Assembly (NCBI GenBank): GCA_017501865.1
Contig: JAFVWD010000043.1
Span: 1 to 6,215, forward strand
Source of the DNA: Clostridia bacterium
Lineage (GTDB): Bacteria; Bacillota; Clostridia; Oscillospirales; Acutalibacteraceae
Length of the DNA: 6,215 nucleotides
Direction of reading: 5' to 3'
Under the pieces are notes generated by a model. The model saw only the letters and a list, made by a program, of their open reading frames with translations, did not search any database and was not told where the DNA came from. Below, piece by piece: positions 1 to 5,623 of this stretch. Numbering within the stretch: the first letter of the stretch is position 1; every line of letters starts with the position of its first letter. Position numbers and translations under genes: made by a program.

Positions 1-1
1 C

Positions 2-29
2 GCACCTAAAATTGCAAAGATTTTGGTGC
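2..29 (+). other. hairpin with one bulged base, upstream of the tRNA-like element
   Basis: GCACC (2-6) pairs with GGTGC (25-29), and AAAAT (8-12) pairs with ATTTT (20-24). T7 is bulged and the loop is the seven bases 13-19. That gives ten base pairs in 28 nt. No T-run follows, so it does not look like an intrinsic terminator. Bases 5-13 (CCTAAAATT) are also perfectly complementary to 105-113 (AATTTTAGG) inside the next element, so two pairings are mutually exclusive. It may be part of a larger RNA that begins before the window. The pairing is seen directly; a function is inference. Confidence 0.35.
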
Positions 30-30
30 A

Positions 31-142
31 GTAAGGTGTTTCTTTGGCGCAGTCATACTGACGTATAACAAGACAAAAAACGGCTTAATGTGCCGAAAGA
101 TTTAAATTTTAGGCGTACGGGGTTCGACTCCCGTCACCTTAG
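31..142 (+). ncRNA. tRNA-like structured RNA element abutting the GH42 ribosome binding site
   Basis: TAAGGTG (32-38) and CACCTTA (135-141) form a perfect 7-bp acceptor-like stem, followed by G142 in the discriminator position. Directly before the 3' strand is a T-arm-like piece: ACGGG (117-121) pairs with CCCGT (130-134) around a loop containing the hallmark TTCGA. The loop has eight bases, not seven, because of one extra G; with one G fewer it would be a canonical T-arm. The 78 nt between acceptor and T-stem exceed a normal tRNA body. They hold hairpins ATAC-TGAC-GTAT (55-66) and CGGC/GCCG (81-84/92-95, seven-base loop), plus a possible helix TCTTT (41-45)/AAAGA (96-100). No clear D-arm or acceptable anticodon arm is visible and no CCA is encoded. 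Alternatives: a decayed or interrupted tRNA gene, a tmRNA-like 3' domain, or a cis-regulatory leader of the beta-galactosidase gene. Structure is likely, identity unknown. Confidence 0.42.
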
Positions 143-147
143 AGGAG
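142..147 (+). promoter_or_regulatory. ribosome binding site of the GH42 gene
   Basis: GAGGAG lies seven bases before the ATG at 155 and fixes that start. It begins immediately after the 3' strand of the tRNA-like stem. GGAGT (144-148) can also pair with ACTCC (127-131) inside the T-arm-like loop and stem, which would hide the site. This creates a possible choice between T-arm folding and Shine-Dalgarno masking; that switch is inference. Confidence 0.8.
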
Positions 148-154
148 TATTGAT

Positions 155-2158
155 ATGGCAGATAAAATTTTTGATTATATAATTCACGGCGGTGATTATA
201 ACCCGGACCAATGGCTTCATATGCCTGAAATTATTGATGAAGATATGCGTCTTATGAAGCTTGCTCATGTAAACAGCGCTACGGTAAGTATTTTTTCCTG
301 GGCAATGCTTGAGCCTGAAGAAGGGGTTTATAACTTCGGGTGGTTAGATGATTTATTAGATAAATTACATAAAAACGGTAAGGATGTTATTTTAGCGACA
401 CCATCTGGTGCAAGACCAAATTGGCTTGCTCAAAAATATCCTGAGGTTTTAAGAGTGGAAGAAAGCGGAATTCGGAATGAATACGGAGTAAGACATAACC
501 ACTGCCTCACTTCACCTGTTTACAGAGAAAAGGTAAGAAATATAAATACATTGCTCGCAGAGCGATATAAAAATCATCCGGCAGTTAAAATGTGGCATAT
601 TTCGAATGAATATTGCGGTGAATGTCATTGTGATTTGTGTCAGGAGGCATTCAGGGAATGGCTCAAAAAGGAATATGATAACGATTTGGAAAAGCTTAAT
701 TTTCAATGGTGGAACGGTTTCTGGAGCCACCAGATTACCGACTGGTCTCAAATAAATTCACCCAAATTCAGAGGAGAAAATCACGTACCGGCTATGAAGC
801 TTGCGTGGCGCCGTTTTGTAACAGACAGCACAATTTCATTTTTTGAGAATGAAATCGCTCCTTTGAGAAAAATCACACCGGATATTACTGTTACTACAAA
901 CTTTATGAGGCTGTATGATGGTATAAATTACCAGAAATTTGCTAAAAATCTCGATATTTTATCGTGGGATAACTACCCTGCGTGGGACAGAGGTTTTAAT
1001 GAAAAAGAGGCCTGCAGTGTTGCATTTGTGCACGATGCCTTCAGAACTATGGGCGGAGGTAAGCCGTTTTTTATGATGGAAAGCACACCTTCACTTGTGA
1101 ATTGGCATCCTGTAAATAAGCTACCCGTACCTCGACGTCAGGAGCTTTCTTCAATTCAGGCAGTAGCACACGGGGCAGACAGTGTTCAGTATTTTCAATG
1201 GCGTAAAAGCCGTGGCGGACACGAAAAATATCACGGTGCTGTAGTAGACCATTGCGGACACGAAAATACAAGGGTATTTAAAGAGGTTGCTCATTTAGGT
1301 GAGGTTTTAGAAAAGCTTTCAGCTGTTGTCGGCGGAAGAAGCGCCAGTAAGGTTGCAGTTATTGCCGATTGGGAAGAGTCCTGGGCAACACAGTATTTCT
1401 GTGGCTTCAACAACGAGCATCGGGAATATTTCGAGGAATGTACAAAATGGTACAAGCCATTCTGGAAAAACGGAATTTCTGTTGATGTTATTGCGATGGA
1501 TGATGATTATACAAAATATGATTTGGTTATAGCACCATTCCTTTATATGCTCAGAGACGGTACTATTGAGAGAATTGAGAGCTATGTTAAAAACGGCGGT
1601 AATTTTGTGACAACCTATCTTTCCTGTATGGTAGATAAAGATGACCTTTGCTATCTTGGCGGATTTCCTGCGGAAAATCTTAAAAATGTGTTTGGCATAT
1701 GGGCAGAAGAAACAGATTCATTACCGGAAGGAATGAAAAATGTAGCTTCATACAATGGTAAAAATTATGATGTAATTCACGTTTGTGACATAATTCATTC
1801 TCAGGGAGCAAAAGCTTTAGGAAAATATGAAACAGATTTTTATAAGGGGTTGCCTGCAGTTACCGTAAATAATTACGAAAAGGGCAGGGCATACTATGTA
1901 GCCTTCAGAAACGATGAGGATTTTACCGAAGATTTCTGTAAAGATTTAATTGAAAAGCTTTCGCTTGTAAGCGATGCGGAAATTGAGTCAGAAGACGGTA
2001 TAAGCATAAGAAAACGAGGCGAGCTTGTTTTTGTAATGAATTTTGCAGATGAAGCTAAAAAAGCAAGGCTGCACAGAGAGTTTGTAAACGTAGTAACGGG
2101 AGAACCCGTAAAGGGCGAGGTTACTCTTGATGTTTGCGGATATCTTATACTGAAGTGA
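155..2158 (+). CDS. beta-galactosidase, glycoside hydrolase family 42
   Basis: This retaining enzyme releases terminal beta-linked galactose from oligosaccharides. With 667 residues and no signal peptide it is a full-length cytoplasmic GH42 protein. The N-terminal TIM barrel spans about residues 8-390. It shows the family opening GGDYNPDQW (12-20), the acid/base in HISNEY (Asn151-Glu152) and the nucleophile Glu309 in FFMMESTPS. Cys117 with the CxCxxC of Cys157, Cys159 and Cys162 matches the zinc site known from Thermus GH42. The middle trimerisation domain covers about 395-600 (for example NGGNFVTTYLS), and a small beta domain ends the protein. The ATG has a GAGGAG site seven bases upstream. 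No good promoter was found in the 154 bases before it, so transcription probably enters from outside the window. No clear terminator follows the stop; the next gene has its own promoter 72 bases on. The exact galactoside (lactose, galacto-oligosaccharide or plant galactan fragment) cannot be read from sequence. Confidence 0.95.
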   Translation: MADKIFDYIIHGGDYNPDQWLHMPEIIDEDMRLMKLAHVNSATVSIFSWAMLEPEEGVYNFGWLDDLLDKLHKNGKDVILATPSGARPNWLAQKYPEVLRVEESGIRNEYGVRHNHCLTSPVYREKVRNINTLLAERYKNHPAVKMWHISNEYCGECHCDLCQEAFREWLKKEYDNDLEKLNFQWWNGFWSHQITDWSQINSPKFRGENHVPAMKLAWRRFVTDSTISFFENEIAPLRKITPDITVTTNFMRLYDGINYQKFAKNLDILSWDNYPAWDRGFNEKEACSVAFVHDAFRTMGGGKPFFMMESTPSLVNWHPVNKLPVPRRQELSSIQAVAHGADSVQYFQWRKSRGGHEKYHGAVVDHCGHENTRVFKEVAHLGEVLEKLSAVVGGRSASKVAVIADWEESWATQYFCGFNNEHREYFEECTKWYKPFWKNGISVDVIAMDDDYTKYDLVIAPFLYMLRDGTIERIESYVKNGGNFVTTYLSCMVDKDDLCYLGGFPAENLKNVFGIWAEETDSLPEGMKNVASYNGKNYDVIHVCDIIHSQGAKALGKYETDFYKGLPAVTVNNYEKGRAYYVAFRNDEDFTEDFCKDLIEKLSLVSDAEIESEDGISIRKRGELVFVMNFADEAKKARLHREFVNVVTGEPVKGEVTLDVCGYLILK

Positions 2159-2229
2159 AAACATAGCTCAATTTGATAAATAAATTCATAAATGCCGTGT
2201 AAAAAGTTTTTTATTGTGCAAAATCCCGA

Positions 2230-2258
2230 TTGAAAGAAGTAAGGCAAAGGTGTATAAT
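2230..2258 (+). promoter_or_regulatory. sigma-A type promoter of the small membrane protein gene
   Basis: The -35 box TTGAAA (2230-2235) and a perfect -10 box TATAAT (2253-2258) are separated by exactly 17 bases. Transcription would start near 2265, giving a leader of about 50 bases before the ATG at 2314. The -35 box contains an in-frame TTG that makes the open frame look longer than the true gene. Confidence 0.82.
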
Positions 2259-2313
2259 TACTGTGGTCTCAAGGCAAGAGGTGTTTTGCCTGAAAAATTT
2301 TAAGAGGTGTTTT

Positions 2314-2712
2314 ATGAAGAAGAACAGTAATTTAATGGACAGAGTAGTTTTCTTGAATGAAGTATTTGTTATATGGCAATTGTTTTTTGTAGTAACAAGT
2401 ATAGTTTTCAACTTAGTTCTTGACGATTCTGCAGTTTTTGTAATGTTGCTTGTTCACACAGTATTTTATATTGTGTATAACGTCTCAACAAGTACTCTTG
2501 CCGAAAGTAAATATATTTCAAAAGAATATCAGAATGTTACTGAAAAGGTTTCAGGCTGGCGTCATATCAAGAGAATGTCGGTTTTATATAAAAACGCAAG
2601 CGAAAAGACAGACAAGTTAACAACAACATTTATAAAGCAGAAGGTAATCAAGCTTGCAGCATGGTTTGTAAATTTATTTTCTGTTTTATATATGGTAGAA
2701 TTCAGTTATTAA
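2314..2712 (+). CDS. small integral membrane protein of unknown function
   Basis: I do not recognise this 132-residue protein. It has about three hydrophobic segments: residues 12-36, 40-58 and 112-130. Between the second and third lies a polar, lysine-rich stretch (about 64-110), probably cytoplasmic by the positive-inside rule. There is no signal-peptidase site, lipobox or known catalytic motif. The open frame extends upstream to a TTG at 2230, but that codon lies in the -35 box of a strong promoter. The ATG at 2314 has AAGAGG (2302-2307) six bases before it and is the better start. The gene forms a one-gene unit with its own promoter and an intrinsic terminator seven bases after the stop. 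It is very likely expressed, but context gives no firm role; it sits between a beta-galactosidase and a phospholipase-like gene. Confidence 0.75.
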   Translation: MKKNSNLMDRVVFLNEVFVIWQLFFVVTSIVFNLVLDDSAVFVMLLVHTVFYIVYNVSTSTLAESKYISKEYQNVTEKVSGWRHIKRMSVLYKNASEKTDKLTTTFIKQKVIKLAAWFVNLFSVLYMVEFSY

Positions 2713-2718
2713 AAAAAT

Positions 2719-2755
2719 GCGGCTCAGGGAATTGTTTTCCTGACCGCTTTTATTT
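2719..2755 (+). terminator. intrinsic terminator of the small membrane protein gene
   Basis: GCGG (2719-2722) pairs with CCGC (2744-2747), and TCAGGGAA (2724-2731) pairs with TTTCCTGA (2736-2743) with one G-T wobble. One C (2723) is bulged and the loop is TTGT. A T-rich tail TTTTATTT follows at 2748-2755. It lies seven bases past the stop codon and four bases before the next -35 box. Confidence 0.92.
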
Positions 2756-2758
2756 AAA

Positions 2759-2787
2759 TTGGCAATAGCCGTTATTTGGTGTAATCT
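2759..2787 (+). promoter_or_regulatory. promoter of the phospholipase-like gene, twin of the one at 4191
   Basis: TTGGCA (2759-2764), 17 bases, then TAATCT (2782-2787). The -10 box matches the consensus at only three of six bases. The same -10 box and spacing occur at 4191-4219, and the bases before and after are also conserved between the two (TATTTG-N-TGTAATCT, then AAAAAT-N5-TAAAAG). A start near 2794 would give a leader of about 23 bases. The weak -10 box suggests help from an activator or a different sigma factor; that is inference. Confidence 0.6.
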
Positions 2788-2816
2788 TAAAAATCTGCAT
2801 AAAAGGATTTGTTAAA

Positions 2817-3962
2817 ATGAGTGTAATTAAACGCATATTGATTTCTTTTTTATCAGTATTTCTTGTATTGTTTGCGGTTTTGTTGGTGATTTTTATTACA
2901 GCAGTAACTTCTAACATAAATGTTATTGAAGAAAATATTAAATTTCAGGAAGAGCATTTAGAATATCTTCAGAATGATTATTATAAAAGCTATACCCCGA
3001 AAAAAGAGAGCGAAATCGCTTCTTTTAATTTAGAAAAGGCTGTTAAAGACGCGGTTAAAATTAATGAAATAGCGGTACTTGGTACTCACAACAGCTACCA
3101 GACACTCGCAACTGAGCAAACACGTTTTTTAATGAATATAATTGATACAATCACCTTAAAAAAGCTCGGGTTAAATACATTTGACTTCAAAATGGATACT
3201 CTGACAGAGCAGCTTGAAATGGGCATAAGAAATGTGGAAATTGATATTGAAACACTTGACAAGAACGAGAAAATCGAGTTTAAGGTGACACACAATTCTT
3301 TCATAGATAATGCTTCAAGTGCTTACGACTTTGAAAAAGCAATGCAGGAGATTAAATTATGGTCGGACAATAACCCCGGGCATATACCTGTTTTTATAAT
3401 AATCGAGCCCAAGAGCTTTGTTATAGAAGTCAACGGTATGAAAAAATTCTCACTTGAGTATGCCGGGGAGTTGGAAAAGGTACTTGTTGATACCTTGGGC
3501 GATTCGCTTTTAACACCGGCAGATATGCTGAGAGATTATTCATCCTTTAAAGAAATGCGGGAAAATGACGATTGGCTTACTCTTGAAGAGACTCAGGGGA
3601 AAATAATGGTGTTGCTTCACGACTGTGATGTTACTGAAAGCTATATAGCACTTGACGAAAGTGTAAAAACCCAAAAGATGTTTCCGATGCTCAGATATGA
3701 TGACAGAAACGAAACATATACCTCATTTATTTTAGAAAACGACCCGTGGAATGCAGAGAGTCGCAAAGCGGAAAGTATAGATGAATGTAATCTTATAGTA
3801 AGAACACGTGCTGACAAATATCCTGATTACAGCGCTGAAAGATATGAGGTTACAGAAAATTGCGGTTCACAGCTTATAACAACCGATTTCCCTGAAAAAA
3901 CAGAGGGCGGAGAAGAGCATTTTTATTCATTTGACGGTAAGAAAATCAAGCTTTTGAAATAA
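2817..3962 (+). CDS. membrane-anchored phosphatidylinositol-specific phospholipase C-like protein (Ca2+-dependent PI-PLC type)
   Basis: This 381-residue protein probably cleaves a phosphodiester bond in phosphatidylinositol or a related lipid outside the membrane. Residues 7-30 form one uncleaved-looking hydrophobic anchor with no lipobox cysteine; a helical linker follows to about 75. The PLC-like TIM barrel begins with VLGTHNSY (first catalytic His91). It continues through NVEIDIE (Glu141, Asp143; likely Ca2+ ligands), VTHNSF (second catalytic His159) and GHIPVFIIIEPK (Glu197). Late motifs IVRTRAD (327-333) and GSQLITTDFPE (350-360) are typical of the Ca2+-dependent PI-PLC family known from Streptomyces, and argue against the Bacillus metal-free type. 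AAAGGA (2802-2807) sits nine bases before the ATG. The gene has its own promoter and a terminator 93 bases downstream. The true substrate could be another glycerophosphodiester or a glycolipid; the fold is much surer than the substrate. Confidence 0.85.
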   Translation: MSVIKRILISFLSVFLVLFAVLLVIFITAVTSNINVIEENIKFQEEHLEYLQNDYYKSYTPKKESEIASFNLEKAVKDAVKINEIAVLGTHNSYQTLATEQTRFLMNIIDTITLKKLGLNTFDFKMDTLTEQLEMGIRNVEIDIETLDKNEKIEFKVTHNSFIDNASSAYDFEKAMQEIKLWSDNNPGHIPVFIIIEPKSFVIEVNGMKKFSLEYAGELEKVLVDTLGDSLLTPADMLRDYSSFKEMRENDDWLTLEETQGKIMVLLHDCDVTESYIALDESVKTQKMFPMLRYDDRNETYTSFILENDPWNAESRKAESIDECNLIVRTRADKYPDYSAERYEVTENCGSQLITTDFPEKTEGGEEHFYSFDGKKIKLLK

Positions 3963-4055
3963 CTGATAAATTATACGGGGTTGAAAAAACGTTGTCCTCA
4001 ATAAAAGATACGGTTCAGCTGAAGAATTACATAAAACAATTTTATAGCAAAAGAA

Positions 4056-4098
4056 AAATTTGTCCTATGCAACGTGTATAGGGCAAATTTATTTTTTT
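4056..4098 (+). terminator. intrinsic terminator after the phospholipase-like gene
   Basis: Bases 4056-4068 (AAATTTGTCCTAT) pair with 4078-4090 over 13 positions with one T-G wobble, around a nine-base loop. Seven Ts follow at 4092-4098. An A-rich run precedes the stem, so it could also stop transcription on the minus strand. The 93 bases between the PLC stop and this hairpin carry no gene. The 92 bases after it, up to the next promoter, show nothing recognisable. Confidence 0.92.
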
Positions 4099-4190
4099 AC
4101 ATAATATTGCAATTACAGACAGAAGAATTTGCCGAAAATAAAAATTTTAAAGGAATAAGTGTTTTTCAGCTACATTTTTATTATTTGAAA

Positions 4191-4219
4191 TTGACATTAC
4201 ATAGTATTTGTTGTAATCT
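4191..4219 (+). promoter_or_regulatory. promoter of the alpha-galactosidase gene
   Basis: A perfect -35 box TTGACA (4191-4196), 17 bases, then TAATCT (4214-4219). Transcription would start near 4226, leaving a short leader of about 27 bases. The layout copies the promoter at 2759: 14 of the 15 bases 4205-4219 are identical, and the downstream AAAAAT-N5-TAAAAG block also matches after a one-base gap. No catabolite-response element was recognised nearby. Confidence 0.72.
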
Positions 4220-4239
4220 AAAAATACAGTTAAAAGTTT

Positions 4240-4244
4240 GGAGG
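4240..4244 (+). promoter_or_regulatory. ribosome binding site deciding the alpha-galactosidase start
   Basis: GGAGG lies eight bases before the ATG at 4253. An in-frame TTG at 4238-4240 overlaps this site, so starting there would place the Shine-Dalgarno inside the gene and leave none upstream. The ATG is therefore the start. Confidence 0.9.
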
Positions 4245-4252
4245 CGGTATTT

Positions 4253-5572
4253 ATGAAAATTACATTTATGGGTGCAGGAAGCTCAGTTTTCGCAAGAAAT
4301 GTTTTAGGTGATTGTATGTGCTCTGAAGCACTCAGAGACAGCGTTTTTGCACTTTATGACATTGATGGTGAAAGACTTGAGCAAAGCCGTACCATACTCG
4401 AGGCAATCCGCAAAACAAAAGGCGGTTACGGAAAAATTGAATGTTATCTTGGTGTAGAAAACAGAAAAGATGCATTGCGCGGAGCAAGCTTTGTAATAAA
4501 TGCAATTCAGGTTGGTTTTTATGACCCGTGTACTATTATAGATTTCGAGGTTCCGAAAAAATACGGCCTTCGTCAGACTATAGGCGATACCTTAGGAATC
4601 GGCGGAATTATGAGAGGTCTCCGCACAATTCCCGTTATGGCAGATTTTGCGCGTGATATGGAAGAGGTTTGTCCTGATGCATGGTTTTTGAACTACACTA
4701 ATCCTATGGCAATTCTCTCGGGCTATATGCAACGTTATACAGGAGTAAAGACAATAGGACTTTGCCATAGTGTCCAAACCTGCTCTCTCGATTTGTTTAA
4801 TCAGCTTGGTATGGAAGATAAATTAGAGGGAAGAAGAGAGCTTATTGCAGGTATTAACCATATGGCTTGGCTTCTTGAAATTAAAGACAAGGATAATAAC
4901 GACCTCTACCCTGAAATTAAGAAGAGAATAGATGCAAAGCTCAACGATCCTGAATTTGACAACAAGGTTCGCCTTGAGTATATTAAAAATTTCGGCTACT
5001 ATTGTACAGAATCAAGTGAGCATAATGCTGAGTATAATATGTCCTATATAAAGAGCAAGTACCCTGAGCTTATTGAAAAATATAACATTCCACTTGATGA
5101 ATATCCGAGAAGATGCATAGAGCAGATAGCTAATTGGAAAAAGGATTATCAGGAAATGCTTGAAAAAGGTGTGAAGGAGCATAACCGTTCCAATGAATAT
5201 GCATCACATATTTTAGAGTCTATTGTTACCAACACACCATATCAGATTGGCGGTAATGTTTTAAATGAAGACAGGCTTATAACAAACCTCCCTAAAGAGG
5301 CTTGTGTTGAGGTTCCTTGTCTCGTTAACGGAATGGGTGTTACCCCGTGCTATGTAGGCGCTTTACCTGTTCAGTGTGCAGCTATGAATATGACCAACAT
5401 AAATGTTCAGCTTCTCACAATAGAAGCGGCAAAAACACTTAAGAAAGAGCATATATATCAGGCTGCAATGCTTGACCCGCACACAGGAAGTGAGTTAGAT
5501 ATTGATACAATCAAAAAGATGGTAGATGATTTAATAGAAGCACATGGCGACTATTTACCGAAATATAACTGA
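4253..5572 (+). CDS. melA: alpha-galactosidase, glycoside hydrolase family 4 (MelA-like)
   Basis: GH4 enzymes cleave glycosides by an NAD+-dependent oxidation-elimination route and need a divalent metal, usually Mn2+. The 439-residue, cytoplasmic-looking protein has a full Rossmann domain with GAGS (7-10) and the ribose-binding acid in LYDID (about Asp36). It also shows the family block GDTLGIGGIMRGLRTIPV (111-128) and NYTNPM (147-152). Metal ligands are expected at Cys171 in GLCHSVQ and His203 in AGINHMAW. The CHS form is typical of MelA-type alpha-galactosidases acting on non-phosphorylated sugars such as melibiose and raffinose-family oligosaccharides. GH4 members for 6-phospho-glycosides usually carry a CN motif instead. 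Alpha-glucosidase or alpha-galacturonidase activity is less likely but not excluded. The gene is a single-gene unit with its own promoter and terminator. No transporter is visible alongside, so sugar uptake must be encoded elsewhere. It complements the GH42 beta-galactosidase upstream. Confidence 0.9.
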   Translation: MKITFMGAGSSVFARNVLGDCMCSEALRDSVFALYDIDGERLEQSRTILEAIRKTKGGYGKIECYLGVENRKDALRGASFVINAIQVGFYDPCTIIDFEVPKKYGLRQTIGDTLGIGGIMRGLRTIPVMADFARDMEEVCPDAWFLNYTNPMAILSGYMQRYTGVKTIGLCHSVQTCSLDLFNQLGMEDKLEGRRELIAGINHMAWLLEIKDKDNNDLYPEIKKRIDAKLNDPEFDNKVRLEYIKNFGYYCTESSEHNAEYNMSYIKSKYPELIEKYNIPLDEYPRRCIEQIANWKKDYQEMLEKGVKEHNRSNEYASHILESIVTNTPYQIGGNVLNEDRLITNLPKEACVEVPCLVNGMGVTPCYVGALPVQCAAMNMTNINVQLLTIEAAKTLKKEHIYQAAMLDPHTGSELDIDTIKKMVDDLIEAHGDYLPKYN

Positions 5573-5580
5573 TGAAGAAA

Positions 5581-5623
5581 TCCCGCGAATTGCTTTTTAC
5601 AGCAATTTGCGGGAAAGCTTTTT
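5581..5623. terminator. probable bidirectional terminator between convergent genes
   Basis: Bases 5581-5594 (TCCCGCGAATTGCT) pair with 5601-5614 over 14 positions with one G-T wobble; the loop is TTTTAC. On the plus strand five Ts follow at 5619-5623 after a short AAGC. On the minus strand the stem is followed by the complement of GAAGAAA, a T-rich tail. It lies eight bases after the alpha-galactosidase stop, and the plus-side T-run overlaps the kinase stop codon at 5622-5624. Confidence 0.88.

Noticed and set aside
44..69. Promoter TTGGCG / TATAAC before the GH42 gene
   Set aside because: The spacing between the boxes is only 14 bases, and both boxes lie inside the structured element.
1..105. 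Short open stretches in all three plus frames (for example a frame ending at TAA 32-34) that might be the tail of an upstream protein
   Set aside because: Too short to judge, no recognisable residues, and the same bases form clear inverted repeats, so an RNA reading fits better.
31..142. A standard tRNA, tRNA-Sec or tmRNA gene
   Set aside because: Acceptor and T-arm look right, but there is no usable D-arm or five-pair anticodon arm, the T-loop has an extra base, and no tmRNA tag frame fits in this length. Kept only as a tRNA-like element.
2193..2220. A terminator after the GH42 gene (A-run/T-run with TGC and GCA ends)
   Set aside because: The pairing is almost all A-T with mismatches and no GC-rich stem; not convincing.
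1894..2247. 117-residue minus-strand open frame over the GH42 3' end
   Set aside because: Antisense to a clear coding region, with serine/phenylalanine-rich composition typical of a shadow frame.
4014..4023. Ten-base perfect palindrome TTCAGCTGAA as an operator
   Set aside because: It lies between the PLC stop and its terminator, far from any promoter, and a single ten-base palindrome is expected by chance.
4074..4256. 60-residue plus-strand open frame between the PLC-like and alpha-galactosidase genes
   Set aside because: It starts in the loop of a terminator, runs across the alpha-galactosidase promoter, and has no ribosome site or recognisable content.
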